From assembly GCF_002797435.1 (NCBI RefSeq), contig NZ_PGEN01000001.1, forward strand, positions 372,001 through 436,000: a stretch of DNA of 64,000 bases, read 5' to 3'. The translations under genes and the position numbers were made by a program. The notes under the pieces were generated by a model. The model was not told the DNA's origin, searched no databases, and saw nothing but the letters and a program-made list of their open reading frames with translations. This document shows positions 34,019 through 43,468 of the stretch, one piece after another. Positions within the stretch are counted from its first letter, which is position 1; the number at the start of each line of letters is the position of its first letter. The stretch is from Sphingomonas koreensis (GTDB lineage: Bacteria; Pseudomonadota; Alphaproteobacteria; Sphingomonadales; Sphingomonadaceae).

Positions 34019-35014
34019 TTATCGCGCCGCTGGTGTGGATGTCCGCAGGATCAGACTCCCGTCCTCGCCCGCGCCGACATCGAGCTGGAAGCTGACCGCG
34101 AGCGCATCCGCGAATCCGCGTGGATCGTCGCGCCGGAACGCCCCCGAAAGGCGCCGGGAGGCCAGGTCGGCTCCCTCCAGCCGGACCATGCGCGAGCTCG
34201 TGCGGTTGAACGCGGCGACCGCATCCTCAAGCGGGAGGTCGTCGAAGTCGATCATCGCGCCTGGCCAGGTCAGGAGGCCGGTATTTACGCGCGAGGGAGT
34301 GCCGACATCTCCGCGGGTCACCAGCAATTGTTCGCCCGGCGCGAGAAGACGCGATGCGCCCGCGGCCGATTTCGCCGCGTTCCGGTCTCGCACTTCCACC
34401 ACCCCCTCGAGAAGAACGACGCGGACGCTGCCGCCTTCGATCCCGACATCGAAAATCGTGCCATGCGCCACGACACGTCCCTCGCCGGCATCGACGAGGA
34501 AGGACCGCGCCGGGTCATGCGCCACCTCGAACCGTGCGCGGCCGCGAAGGAGAACGTATCGCCGCTCGTCCGGTGTACTGAGATCGCTTAGCCCGGCGCC
34601 GCGATCGAGCGTGACGCGCGAACCGTCGGACAGCCGGAATGTCTGAACAGCATCTTCCGTAGCGAATCGCGCCGATGCGGATTGGTGCACGGCCGCGGGG
34701 CCGAACCAGTCCATCTGCCGAGCCAAAAGGCCGGCTGACAGCAGCGCGAACGCCCCGACCCCAGCCGCGAGCAGTGCGACAGGCGGAAAGCTTCGCCGAG
34801 CCCGCGAGAGGTCACGCGATCGGCCGGCGGGGCGATTGGCAAGAAAAAGGCTGTCGTTCCAGGTCGCTTCCAACCGGGAATAGGCGTCGGCATTGGCGCG
34901 CAGCGCGCGCCAATGCTCAAATGCCTCGCGTTCGGCGTCGGCATCCGGGCCTCGCATCACGGTGAACCATTCGGCCGCGCTGCGTTCGCGCTTTTCTGGC
35001 GAAATGCGCGTCAT
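34019..35014 (-). CDS. FecR-type anti-sigma/sigma regulator
   Basis: A 331-residue inner-membrane protein with an N-terminal cytoplasmic domain (SAAEWFTVMRGPDADAEREAFEHW), one membrane segment (about residues 75-97) and a periplasmic FecR domain (FRLSDGSRVTLDRGAGLSDL, RSFLVDAGEGRVVAHGTIFDV). It relays the STN domain state of the TonB receptor to the sigma factor. The ATG overlaps the sigma stop (ATGA). Confidence 0.9.
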   Translation of the reverse strand: MTRISPEKRERSAAEWFTVMRGPDADAEREAFEHWRALRANADAYSRLEATWNDSLFLANRPAGRSRDLSRARRSFPPVALLAAGVGAFALLSAGLLARQMDWFGPAAVHQSASARFATEDAVQTFRLSDGSRVTLDRGAGLSDLSTPDERRYVLLRGRARFEVAHDPARSFLVDAGEGRVVAHGTIFDVGIEGGSVRVVLLEGVVEVRDRNAAKSAAGASRLLAPGEQLLVTRGDVGTPSRVNTGLLTWPGAMIDFDDLPLEDAVAAFNRTSSRMVRLEGADLASRRLSGAFRRDDPRGFADALAVSFQLDVGAGEDGSLILRTSTPAAR

Positions 35015-35589
35015 GCTTTCAGGCGAGACTGATCGAGATAGGCGATGGCGCGCGTCATATGCATTTCGACCGTCTTGATGCTCAATCCCGTCCGGGCGGC
35101 GATTTCGGCATAGCTATAGCCGTCGATCCGATGGGCGAGAAATATTTCGCGCGTGCGCGGCTTCAAGCGCATCAGCGCCGCTTCGAGACGCCGCAGCCGA
35201 TCGCGCGCTTCGAGTGCCGCCACTTGATCCCCCGACCGAAGCTGGACCTCGTCCTCCGCCACGTGGAGAGCGATGGAATGCCGGTCGTCGCGGCGTGCAT
35301 CGTCGCGCAGCATATTGTCGGCCGCTCGCCTGAGATAAGCATGAGGCGCGACGATCCTCCGCTGCTCGCCTTCGCTCAGTCCCGCCAATCGGCAAAAGAC
35401 CCGCTGGACGACATCGTGCGCGTGTTCGTCGCGCGCGCGACGGCGAATGAAACGCAACAGCCGGTCATGATGCGTACGATAGAGCCGATCGAGAAAGCTG
35501 TCGCCACGCAGCGGGGAACGCCGGTCGTCGGGGGGCAACGGATCCGACTCCGCCACGACAGGTCCGTCCGGAATGGAATTCAGGCGCAT
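35011..35589 (-). CDS. ECF sigma factor (FecI-like)
   Basis: A 192-residue sigma-70 family factor with region 2 (FLDRLYRTHHDRLLRFIRRRARDEHAHDVVQRVFCRL) and region 4 (LKPRTREIFLAHRIDGYSYAEIAARTGLSIKTVEMHM). With FecR and the STN receptor it forms a cell-surface signalling set that would raise receptor and isopeptidase expression when the ligand is bound. The start at 35589 fits the family length; an upstream extension is possible. Confidence 0.9.
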   Translation of the reverse strand: MRLNSIPDGPVVAESDPLPPDDRRSPLRGDSFLDRLYRTHHDRLLRFIRRRARDEHAHDVVQRVFCRLAGLSEGEQRRIVAPHAYLRRAADNMLRDDARRDDRHSIALHVAEDEVQLRSGDQVAALEARDRLRRLEAALMRLKPRTREIFLAHRIDGYSYAEIAARTGLSIKTVEMHMTRAIAYLDQSRLKA

Positions 35590-35729
35590 GAGCGCACCCT
35601 GGGCGCGCGAACGCCGCGTCCCGCGCATCGATCGCACGCCGCCCGCGCGATCGCAGAGCCCATAGCCATGGGCATGTCTCCGGCAAGGAGGCCAACCGGC
35701 GCCGCCGGTTGTCAGATGCCGGCCCGGAA

Positions 35730-35772
35730 CATGTGCTGCCGCCTTTAGCCGCTGTGCGGCCTGGACATTCGC
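35730..35772 (-). repeat. Dispersed 43-bp repeat, copy 1
   Basis: CATGTGCTGCCGCCTTTAGC followed by CGCTGTGCGGCCTGGACATT. It shares CTTTAGCCGC(C/T)G(C/T)GCGGCCTGGACAT with copy 3 at 57777-57819. The GCCGC...GCGGC part can fold as a hairpin. Location: upstream of the lasso-locus ECF sigma gene. Confidence 0.6.
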
Positions 35773-35934
35773 GGCTGCGGCCCGGCAACAAGATGCTCCG
35801 GCCCAATTTCCCGTATGCACGGCAGTCTTGCCTCGCGCGACCCGAGGGAGCGCAACGGTGCAGCATAAAAGCGCGCGTCGAGTTTGCAACTCGATACGAA
35901 GCCATGAATAACCGGGCGACGAAACACGCTCGAG

Positions 35935-35975
35935 CAAATGCCGAGATCTTTAGCCCTTCAGGGCCTGGACATCAT
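35935..35975 (-). repeat. Dispersed repeat, copy 2 (diverged)
   Basis: AAATGCCGAGATCTTTAGCC then CTTCAGGGCCTGGACATCAT. It keeps CTTTAGCC and GGCCTGGACAT and has a compensated hairpin (GCCCTTCAGGGC). It lies about 100 bp upstream of copA. Confidence 0.55.
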
Positions 35976-36016
35976 TTCCAGGCAAGCCTGGGCCGGGCAA
36001 TAGCCTTTCTTTCCCC

Positions 36017-36047
36017 TTGACCTTCCCATCGTTGGAAGCCGCACATT
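36017..36047 (+). promoter_or_regulatory. CueR-type promoter of copA
   Basis: TTGACC (-35) and CACATT (-10) are separated by 19 bp, the over-long spacer typical of MerR-family promoters. The spacer carries the dyad CTTCCCATCGTTGGAAG. It ends 32 bp before the copA ATG. Confidence 0.8.
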
Positions 36048-36079
36048 CCGGCCAAGCTAGGAAACCGGAGTAGTCTGTG

Positions 36080-38611
36080 ATGGCCGATGTGATGCAATTG
36101 AAGCGGGAAAGCGATGATCCCGTCACTGAAGCGGCGCAGTTGAGCGTCGCTGTCGCGGGGATGACCTGCGCATCGTGCGTCGGCCATGTTGAAAAGGCGA
36201 TCGCCAAGCTGCCCGGCGTGACCAAAGTCAGCGTCAATCTGGCGACCGAACGTGCGGACGTGACGTTTGCAGGCGCTGCTGATCCGCAGGCCCTTGTCGC
36301 GGCGATCGAGCGCGCCGGCTACCAGGTGCCCGAGAGCGAGGTCGAGATCGGTGTCGGGGGGATGACCTGCGCCTCATGCGTCGGTCATGTCGAAAAGGCA
36401 TTGTCCAAAGTATCGGGGGTCAGCAGCGCCACCGTCAATCTGGCGACAGAAAGGGCCAGCGTTCGTTATCGCGCGAGCATCGCGTCGCTGGAGAATCTGG
36501 AAGCCGCGATCCGTGGCGCCGGCTATGAACCGCGACGGATCGAGGGCGACGATGCGTCTTCCGATCAACAGGCTACGGTGCGCGAACAGGAACTCGACAG
36601 CCTGCGGCGCTCCCTGCTTCTCGCGGCGGTGCTGGCACTGCCGGTCTTCGTGCTCGAAATGGGCTCGCACCTCATTCCCGCCATGCACCATTTCGTCATG
36701 ACCCGCATCGGCATGCAGACGAGCTGGCTGATCCAGTTCGCGCTGACCACCCTCGTGCTGTTCGGCCCCGGGCTGCGCTTTTTCCAGAAGGGCATTCCCG
36801 CGATCCTGCGCGGCACCCCCGACATGAACTCGCTCGTCACACTGGGTACGAGCGCCGCATGGGGGTATTCACTGGTCGCCACCTTTGCCCCGGCCGTCCT
36901 GCCGCCGGGTACCGCCAACGTCTATTACGAAGCCGCGGCGGTAATCGTCGCGCTGATCCTGCTCGGCCGCTACCTCGAGGCCAAGGCGAAAGGCCGCACA
37001 TCGGAGGCGATCAAGCGGCTGGTCGGACTACAGGCAAAGACCGCGCGCGTCGTGCGCGACGGCGCGACGCTGGAAATCGCCATCGGCGAGGTCCAGGCCG
37101 GCGACATCGTCCAGGTGCGTCCGGGCGAGCGCGTGCCGGTGGACGGCGAAGTTGTCGATGGCAGTTCCTATGTCGACGAGTCGATGATCACCGGCGAGCC
37201 GGTGCCGGTCGCCAAGGCCGCAGGCGCGGCCGTTGTCGGCGGCACGATCAACAAGACCGGCGCCTTCGCCTTCCGCGCAACCAAGGTCGGTGCCGACACC
37301 GTGCTCGCCCAGATCATCCGCATGGTCGAACAGGCGCAGGGATCGAAGCTGCCGATCCAGGCGATGGTGGACAAGGTCACCGCCTGGTTCGTCCCCGCGG
37401 TGATGGTCATCGCGGCGCTGACCTTCCTCATCTGGTTCGTCTTCGGCCCCGATCCGGCGCTGACCTTCGCGTTGGTGAATGCGGTCGCTGTGCTGATCAT
37501 TGCCTGCCCCTGCGCGATGGGACTCGCGACCCCGACCTCGATCATGGTCGGAACCGGTCGCGCTGCCGAACTGGGCGTGCTGTTTCGCAAGGGCGAAGCG
37601 CTGCAGACGTTGCGCGACGTGACCGTCGTGGCGCTCGACAAGACCGGTACGCTGACCAAGGGACGCCCGGAACTGACCGACCTCGAGCCCGCGGCAGGCT
37701 TCGAGTATGACGACGTGCTGGCACTGGTCGCCAGCGTCGAGACCCGATCCGAGCACCCGATTGCAGAGGCGATCGTGGCGGCCGCGAACGCGCGCAACCT
37801 TGCTATTCTGTCACCTAAAGCATTTGAAGCCATTCCCGGCTATGGCGTATCGGCCAAAGCAGGTGGCCACGAAGTCCAGATCGGCGCCGACCGGTTCATG
37901 ACCAGGCTGGGCCACGATGTGTCGACCTTTGGTGCCAAGGCCCGCGAGCTAGGGGCGCAGGGCAAATCGCCGCTCTATGCTGCGATCGACGGCAAGCTCG
38001 CCGCGGTGATCGCGGTCTCGGATCCGATCAAGGACACCACGCCCGAAGCGATCCGGGCGCTGCATGATCTCGGGCTCAAGGTCGCGATGATCACGGGCGA
38101 CAATCAGGCGACCGCCGAAGCTGTCGCCCGCATTCTCGGGATCGACGAGGTGGTGGGCGAAGTGCTTCCCGACGGAAAGGTCGACGCCCTCAATCGCCTG
38201 CGCACAGGTGGCCGCAAGGTCGCATTCGTCGGCGACGGCATCAACGACGCACCGGCGCTGGCCGAGGCCGATGTGGGTCTCGCGATCGGCACGGGCACGG
38301 ATGTCGCGATCGAATCCGCCGACGTCGTTCTGATGTCGGGCGACCTGCGCGGCGTGGTGAATGCGATCGCGCTGTCGAAGGCGACGATCCGGAATATCCA
38401 ACAGAATCTGTTCTGGGCATTCGGCTACAATGCTGCACTGATCCCTGTCGCGGCAGGGATCCTCTACCCGCTGAATGAAACGTTGTTGTCACCCGTGTTC
38501 GCCGCTGGCGCCATGGCCCTGTCGAGTGTCTTCGTGCTAAGCAATGCACTCAGGTTGAAGGCCTTCCGGCCGGTGATCGCGTCCGATAGCAAGGCAGGAG
38601 CACGGGCATGA
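36080..38611 (+). CDS. copA: Copper-exporting P1B-type ATPase
   Basis: An 843-residue inner-membrane Cu(I) exporter with two N-terminal heavy-metal-associated domains (each [14 protein letters not shown], near residues 28 and 97) and eight membrane segments. It has the transport motif [14 protein letters not shown] (CPC near 475), the phosphorylation motif DKTGTLTKG (Asp near 519) and [14 protein letters not shown] (near 717). All are intact. The ATG at 36080 has GGAG upstream. The stop overlaps the cueR ATG. Confidence 0.95.
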   Translation: MADVMQLKRESDDPVTEAAQLSVAVAGMTCASCVGHVEKAIAKLPGVTKVSVNLATERADVTFAGAADPQALVAAIERAGYQVPESEVEIGVGGMTCASCVGHVEKALSKVSGVSSATVNLATERASVRYRASIASLENLEAAIRGAGYEPRRIEGDDASSDQQATVREQELDSLRRSLLLAAVLALPVFVLEMGSHLIPAMHHFVMTRIGMQTSWLIQFALTTLVLFGPGLRFFQKGIPAILRGTPDMNSLVTLGTSAAWGYSLVATFAPAVLPPGTANVYYEAAAVIVALILLGRYLEAKAKGRTSEAIKRLVGLQAKTARVVRDGATLEIAIGEVQAGDIVQVRPGERVPVDGEVVDGSSYVDESMITGEPVPVAKAAGAAVVGGTINKTGAFAFRATKVGADTVLAQIIRMVEQAQGSKLPIQAMVDKVTAWFVPAVMVIAALTFLIWFVFGPDPALTFALVNAVAVLIIACPCAMGLATPTSIMVGTGRAAELGVLFRKGEALQTLRDVTVVALDKTGTLTKGRPELTDLEPAAGFEYDDVLALVASVETRSEHPIAEAIVAAANARNLAILSPKAFEAIPGYGVSAKAGGHEVQIGADRFMTRLGHDVSTFGAKARELGAQGKSPLYAAIDGKLAAVIAVSDPIKDTTPEAIRALHDLGLKVAMITGDNQATAEAVARILGIDEVVGEVLPDGKVDALNRLRTGGRKVAFVGDGINDAPALAEADVGLAIGTGTDVAIESADVVLMSGDLRGVVNAIALSKATIRNIQQNLFWAFGYNAALIPVAAGILYPLNETLLSPVFAAGAMALSSVFVLSNALRLKAFRPVIASDSKAGARA

Positions 38612-39075
38612 ACATCGGCCGCGCAGCAAAAATATCGGGCGTCTCTCCGAAGATGATCCGCTATTATGAACAGACGGGCCTGATACCGAAAGCCGCGCGT
38701 CAGGACTCGGGCTACCGCGACTATGACGACGCCGACGTACATCGGCTTCATTTTATCCGGCGCGCGCGCGACCTTGGGTTTACGGTCGAGCAGATTGGCG
38801 AACTCCTCGGTCTCTGGTCCGACCGGAGCCGGGCAAGTTCCGACGTCAAGGCGTTCGCGCTCGGACACATCGAGCGGCTCAAAGGCAAAATGGCGGAAAT
38901 CGAGGCTATGGTGCGGACGCTCGAAACGCTCGCCGATCATTGCCACGGCGATGACCGGCCCGATTGCCCGATCATCGAGGGGCTGGCGGAGGGTGATGGC
39001 AGGCCGTCGTTTCTCGAACCGCGCGAACCGCAGCGCTTCGGCAAACCGGGCGGGCGACCGGCGCGACGACATTGA
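38608..39075 (+). CDS. cueR: CueR-type MerR-family Cu(I) sensor
   Basis: A 155-residue regulator with a MerR helix-turn-helix ([26 protein letters not shown]), a dimerisation helix and a metal loop whose two Cys in [11 protein letters not shown] match the Cu(I) site of CueR. It is coupled to copA and is the likely activator of the four 19-bp-spacer promoters at 36017, 39227, 42281 and 48131. Confidence 0.92.
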   Translation: MNIGRAAKISGVSPKMIRYYEQTGLIPKAARQDSGYRDYDDADVHRLHFIRRARDLGFTVEQIGELLGLWSDRSRASSDVKAFALGHIERLKGKMAEIEAMVRTLETLADHCHGDDRPDCPIIEGLAEGDGRPSFLEPREPQRFGKPGGRPARRH

Positions 39076-39226
39076 TTTCATTCGAAGAACTTCGCCCCTG
39101 AATGCGCCGGAGCTCGGTCCGGGACAATAGTCATGTCGCCAACGCCATTTGGCCGTGACTCCAGGGGAGCCGCGCCCAAGCCGCATGGTCAGCTAGTGTC
39201 CGTATTCGCATGTGTGGAATGAGGGG

Positions 39227-39257
39227 TTGACCCTGCCATCGTTGGAAACCGCATCCT
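39227..39257 (+). promoter_or_regulatory. CueR-type promoter of the glutaredoxin-reductase operon
   Basis: TTGACC and CATCCT are 19 bp apart. The spacer CTGCCATCGTTGGAAACCG closely matches that of the copA promoter. Confidence 0.75.
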
Positions 39258-39341
39258 TGGTCAACACGATGATGAGGGATGCTTCTGACAGTCCAGGCTG
39301 TCGGTCCTCCCCGTCCCCCTTAGCCGACAAGGAACGAGATC

Positions 39342-39605
39342 ATGACTGCAGCCGTCCCGGACATTGTCATCTATTCCACGCCGATCTGCCCCGACTGCCA
39401 CGCGCTCAAAGCATGGCTCGCGAGCCGCGGACTTGCCTATATCGAAAAGGATATGTCCGATCCCGCGATCATGGCGGAGGCGAAGGCAAGGACCGGGGTG
39501 CGTGTTGCGCCGATCACGCTCATCGGAGATCACGTCATCTACGGCACTTTTGCATCTCAGAAGCCCCAAATCGTCGAGGCGCTGGGCTTCGCCCAAGCGC
39601 TGTGA
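39342..39605 (+). CDS. Glutaredoxin-like protein
   Basis: An 87-residue thioredoxin-fold protein with the redox motif CPDC (IVIYSTPICPDCHALKAWL), the cis-Pro in VRVAPITLIG and a C-terminal helix. It is the first gene after the CueR-type promoter and overlaps the reductase gene (GTGA). A likely role is thiol repair or copper handling under metal stress. Confidence 0.88.
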   Translation: MTAAVPDIVIYSTPICPDCHALKAWLASRGLAYIEKDMSDPAIMAEAKARTGVRVAPITLIGDHVIYGTFASQKPQIVEALGFAQAL

Positions 39606-40663
39606 ACGGCATCGTTGTGACACGGACTGTTCATATCCGCCAGACCGGCCGCCCCATCGCGGTCGGCGACAAACAGACGATTCTCGCGGCGGCACTCGAT
39701 GCCGGCGTTGCTTTTCCGCATGGCTGCCGCTCGGGTCGCTGCGGTGCGTGCAAATCGCGGCTCCTTTCAGGCGAGGTCGATCTGCTGGCGCATACGCGAT
39801 TCGCACTGACCGCCGAGGAAAAGGCACAGGGGCTCATCCTGGCCTGTCGCGCGCAGCCGCTGACCGACATCGAGGTCGCGTGGCTCGGAGAGGCGGAGAT
39901 TATCGAACACCCCGTCCGCAGTCTCAAAGCCGAGGTCGTCGCGCTCGATAGCGCCACCCATGATATCAATCTGGTGCGCGTTCGGGTCGCGGGCGAGCCG
40001 CTCGTCTTTACCGCCGGGCAATATGCGCAGCTCAGCGCCGCTGGCGCGCCGACGCGGGACTATTCGATGGCGAACGTCCCCGGCGAAGAGGACCTCGAAT
40101 TTTATATCCGCCATATTCCCGGCGGCAAGGCGAGCGAGCGGATCGCTACACATCTCGCCGTGGGTGATACGCTCACGCTGCGCGGCCCGTTCGGCAGCGC
40201 CTATCTTCGCGAGGGCCATACCGGGCCGATCCTCGCGGTCGCGGGCGGGTCGGGACTTGCGCCGATCAAGGCGATTGTCGAGACCGCGCTGGAAAAAGGA
40301 CTGCGGCAGCCAATTCATCTCTATTTCGGTGCTCGGCGGCGCGCGGATCTCTACCTTGTCGATCATTTCGAACGCCTGGCGGCCGCGCACGCGAACTTCC
40401 ACTTCGAGCCGGTGCTCTCACGAGAGAGCGACGCCGGCGCAGGTCGGGCTGGATTCGTGACCGACGCGATTGCCGCCGATTTTACCGACCTCGATGGCTG
40501 GAAGGCCTATCTGGCCGGCCCCCCGGCGATGATCGATACGGCCGGGCCTTTGTTGAAGGCCCGCGGTCTCGCGTCCGAAGATTTTCATGCGGACATATTC
40601 TTCACTCCCGAGCCACCCCTTCGGGAGGATCTGCGCCAAACAACCGAGGGAGCAGCGTCATGA
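39602..40663 (+). CDS. 2Fe-2S ferredoxin-NAD(P)H reductase
   Basis: A 353-residue flavoprotein with an N-terminal plant-type 2Fe-2S domain (CRSGRCGACKSRLLSG then ACRAQP), an FAD-binding domain with RDYSMAN (about residue 155) and an NAD-binding domain (GGSGLAPIKAIVE). This is the architecture of oxygenase reductases such as BenC. The GTG start at 39602 overlaps the glutaredoxin stop. Its place in a copper-controlled operon suggests electron supply to a metal- or thiol-related process; the partner is unknown. Confidence 0.88.
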   Translation: MNGIVVTRTVHIRQTGRPIAVGDKQTILAAALDAGVAFPHGCRSGRCGACKSRLLSGEVDLLAHTRFALTAEEKAQGLILACRAQPLTDIEVAWLGEAEIIEHPVRSLKAEVVALDSATHDINLVRVRVAGEPLVFTAGQYAQLSAAGAPTRDYSMANVPGEEDLEFYIRHIPGGKASERIATHLAVGDTLTLRGPFGSAYLREGHTGPILAVAGGSGLAPIKAIVETALEKGLRQPIHLYFGARRRADLYLVDHFERLAAAHANFHFEPVLSRESDAGAGRAGFVTDAIAADFTDLDGWKAYLAGPPAMIDTAGPLLKARGLASEDFHADIFFTPEPPLREDLRQTTEGAAS

Positions 40664-40812
40664 ATATCGGACAAGTCGCCAAGGCGAGCGACATTCCGGC
40701 CGCGTCGGTCGAGATCGAATGCGCGCGTATGCGCACGCGCTATATGTCGAAGCCCTCCCCTGAAACCCCAGCATTGGCTCGGCTTCGGCTGTTCGCGGTG
40801 CGGCGGTCCTGA
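40660..40812 (+). pseudogene. MerR-like N-terminal remnant
   Basis: Fifty residues starting MNIGQVAKASDIPAASVE, close to the first residues of CueR ([17 protein letters not shown]), then diverging without the rest of the helix-turn-helix. The ATG overlaps the reductase stop. It looks like the collapsed end of a second merR-type gene. Confidence 0.5.
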
Positions 40813-40829
40813 CCGGAAGGGGCAGGAAT

Positions 40830-42044
40830 ATGTTCGATCGAACGCGCCGGCCGGTTGTGATCCTGAGCGTCGCACAGGCGCTCTATCTGTCTGCGCTCTC
40901 GGTTATCTTCACATTTTCAGGGCTGGTTGGCGCGACGCTCGCGCCGATGCCGAGCCTGGCGACGCTTCCGCTCGCGCTCAGCACCGTCGTTACCGCCATC
41001 ACGACCATTCCTGCCTCGATCCTGATGGCGCGGATCGGGCGCCGCGCCGGATTCCAGCTTGGCGCCCTCGTCGGGGCTGCAGGCGCCGGCTTCGCTGCCT
41101 GGGGGATCGCCGGGAGTAACTTCGCGCTGTTCTGTTTCGGCAATGCGCTGATCGGCGTCTTTCAGGCGTCCGCGATGTATTATCGCTTCGCCGCCGCCGA
41201 CCTCGCCGCACCTGAATTCCGGCCCAAGGCCGTATCGTGGGTCCTGGCGGGGGGAGTCGCGGCCGCAGTCGTCGGCCCCGAGGTCGCCGCGCGCACCCGT
41301 GCGCTTGTTCCGGCGGTGGAATATATGGGCGCCTATCTCGCCGCCGCGCTGCTCGCCTTCCTCTCGATCGCCGTGCTCACGGCGTTGCGCGCACCGCCGT
41401 CCGCGCTCGAGGCGCACGCGAGCGCCCGCGGCCGCCCGCTGCTGGTGATCATGCGCCAGCCGGTATTTGTCGTCGCGGCGCTCAACGCCGCGGTCGCCTA
41501 TATCGTGATGAGCTTCGTGATGACCGCCTCCCCGCTCGCGGTGGTCGCTGCCGGCCATGGAGTCGACGCAGCGGCTGGCGTCACGCGCTGGCATCTCGTT
41601 GGCATGTTCGCGCCATCCTTTTTCACCGGCGGACTCATTGCCCGCTTCGGTGTGCTGCCTATCCTCGTCGCAGGCGGACTCATCTTGTCCACAAGCCTTG
41701 CGATCGCGCTCAGTGGGTCGGCGCTGTTGGCCTTCCAGGTCGCGCTGCTTCTTCTCGGGGTCGGCTGGAATTTTCTGTTTATCGGCGGCACGACGCTTCT
41801 CACCGAAGCCTATGAGCCGGCAGAGCGCGCCAGAACCCAGGCCGCCAACGAGTTTCTCGTGTTCGGCACAACGGCGCTTGCGACGCTCACGGCCGGCACC
41901 ATACAGACCGGTCAGGGTTGGGCGACAGTCAACTTCGCCGCAATCCCGGCGTTGCTGATCGCGGGCTTCGCGACAGCCTGGTTCCTGGCGCAACGGTCCC
42001 GACTTGGCACGCGGGAGATCGACGGCGGAAAGGAACGGGCGTGA
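40830..42044 (+). CDS. MFS transporter of the copper-regulated operon
   Basis: A 404-residue protein with 12 predicted membrane helices. It has ARIGRRAGFQLGALVGAAGA as the loop 2-3 motif and the late motif EPAERARTQAANEFLVFG. It is in the same direction as and close behind the reductase, so it is probably part of the same transcript. The substrate is unknown; export of a metal or metal complex is a guess from context. Confidence 0.85.
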   Translation: MFDRTRRPVVILSVAQALYLSALSVIFTFSGLVGATLAPMPSLATLPLALSTVVTAITTIPASILMARIGRRAGFQLGALVGAAGAGFAAWGIAGSNFALFCFGNALIGVFQASAMYYRFAAADLAAPEFRPKAVSWVLAGGVAAAVVGPEVAARTRALVPAVEYMGAYLAAALLAFLSIAVLTALRAPPSALEAHASARGRPLLVIMRQPVFVVAALNAAVAYIVMSFVMTASPLAVVAAGHGVDAAAGVTRWHLVGMFAPSFFTGGLIARFGVLPILVAGGLILSTSLAIALSGSALLAFQVALLLLGVGWNFLFIGGTTLLTEAYEPAERARTQAANEFLVFGTTALATLTAGTIQTGQGWATVNFAAIPALLIAGFATAWFLAQRSRLGTREIDGGKERA

Positions 42045-42280
42045 CCCTGGTTGGGCCGCAACGAGTTTAGGGCCCGTTGCGGCCGGTTCCCATCATCATC
42101 GTCCAGCGGCCTCGCAAAGGCACCGGGCTCCTCTCGTCCCGATCCCGACCCCCTCCCGATCCGTCCCCGGGATGTGTCCATGGCGCGGATTTCAGCGCCC
42201 CGTTCAAGGCGCCCCAATCGACTGGCATCTCGTGAATCTCGCCAACCAAATGGGACGTCCAATATTTCCCGGCGAAACCC

Positions 42281-42311
42281 TTGACCTTGCCACGCTGTCA
42301 AACCCCACATC
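42281..42311 (+). promoter_or_regulatory. CueR-type promoter of the HMA chaperone gene
   Basis: TTGACC and CACATC are 19 bp apart. The spacer TTGCCACGCTGTCAAACCC is less symmetrical than the others. It ends 30 bp before the ATG of 42341. The rest of 42045-42280 shows no gene. Confidence 0.65.
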
Positions 42312-42340
42312 GGCGAAAGACCCTATGACAGGAGATGAAA

Positions 42341-42556
42341 ATGCTTCGCTTCCACATCCCGAACATGACCTGCGGCGGCTGCGCCAGATCCGTTAGCAGG
42401 GCGCTGCAGAGCGTAGATCCGCAGGCTCGCATCGAAACCGATCCCCCCGCGCGTGAAGCCCGCGTCGAAAGCGCGGCGGACGAAAACGCATTCTACGCGG
42501 CACTTAGCGAAGCCGGCTATCCGGCCGAGCGGCGGTCGGAAACGCTGGCCGGCTGA
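42341..42556 (+). CDS. CopZ-like heavy-metal-associated protein
   Basis: A 71-residue HMA-domain protein with the metal site MTCGGC (MLRFHIPNMTCGGCARSVSRAL) and the usual ferredoxin-like helix pattern. It probably delivers Cu(I) to the exporters. ATG 42341 is chosen because GGAG (42331-42334) directly abuts the alternative ATG at 42335. Confidence 0.87.
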   Translation: MLRFHIPNMTCGGCARSVSRALQSVDPQARIETDPPAREARVESAADENAFYAALSEAGYPAERRSETLAG

Positions 42557-42569
42557 CGGGAGTGAAATC

Positions 42570-43430
42570 ATGTACATCAAGCCTCTTCTCGTGATCGGCA
42601 CGGCGGCCCTGGCGGGTGCCGTGTCACTGCCGTCATTCGCCGCGGAGGTACCTTCAAGAGGCACCTTTGCTCTTCCTGGCGCGACGGAAAAGGTGGTGGC
42701 CGAGCTTGTCGTGCGAGAAACCGGGCCGCTTACCCGCGAGCTGGTCATCGTGTTCACCGACAAGACGACGGGTCAGCCCATCACGAATTTCGACGAGGAA
42801 TTGGCGCAGCAGCTCCACCTGCTCGCGACGGACAGCAATTTCTCGAGCTTTGTCCACGAGCACCCCAAGAAACCCGGGCCCGACGGAAGTTTCCGGATCG
42901 AAGTCCGTTTCCCCAAGGCCGGACTCTACCATGTTTATGCCGATGTCATGCCGAAGGGTCTCGGTCAGCGGGTCGTCCGCTTCGACGTGCCTGTCGGTGA
43001 TCGAGGGGAAACGACAAGAGCGCAGCAGGCGCCCATCGGCGCAGCACAAGGATCCGACGGTCCCTATACGGTCGAGTTCGACCCCGCGGCGCTCCGGGCA
43101 GGAGCCGAAAGCATGGTCGCGATGACGATATTGAAGGACGGCAAGCCCGCGACGGATCTGGGGCTCTATCTAGGCGTGCCCGCACATGCGGTGTTCGTGA
43201 ACACCGACGATCTCGGCTATGTTCATGCGCACGCCATGACGATGGGCGCCGGGGAAGGCAGCCACCACGCCGAAGGCGTCCATGCCGACTCGCATATGGC
43301 TATTGCGGCCAAGCTGATGCTCCATGCAGCACCTCCGCGTGCGGGGCGCTATGCGCTTTGGATTCAATTCATGGGTGGCGGCACGGTACGGACGGTACCG
43401 TTCGTCGTGACGGTTCCCCCGGCGCCGTGA
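42570..43430 (+). CDS. Secreted protein of the metal-resistance operon
   Basis: A 286-residue protein with a signal peptide (to about residue 24, ending SFAAE) and two beta-rich halves. The second carries many His and Met residues (YVHAHAMTMGAGEGSHHAEGV). It ends in TVRTVPFVVTVP, like the final strand of an immunoglobulin-like fold. It lies 13 bp after the HMA gene. A periplasmic metal-binding role is likely; no family name is assigned. Confidence 0.75.
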   Translation: MYIKPLLVIGTAALAGAVSLPSFAAEVPSRGTFALPGATEKVVAELVVRETGPLTRELVIVFTDKTTGQPITNFDEELAQQLHLLATDSNFSSFVHEHPKKPGPDGSFRIEVRFPKAGLYHVYADVMPKGLGQRVVRFDVPVGDRGETTRAQQAPIGAAQGSDGPYTVEFDPAALRAGAESMVAMTILKDGKPATDLGLYLGVPAHAVFVNTDDLGYVHAHAMTMGAGEGSHHAEGVHADSHMAIAAKLMLHAAPPRAGRYALWIQFMGGGTVRTVPFVVTVPPAP

Positions 43431-43468
43431 CTCGGCCAGGATTCCAGTTGCAGGCTGATTGAGACCCT

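Larger units (their letters stand above)
35590..36016. other. Intergenic region with two copies of a dispersed repeat
   Basis: No gene is supported between the ECF sigma gene and the copA promoter. The stretch holds two copies of the CTTTAGCC...GGCCTGGACAT repeat (35730-35772 and 35935-35975) and marks the border between the lasso block and the copper block. Confidence 0.5.
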
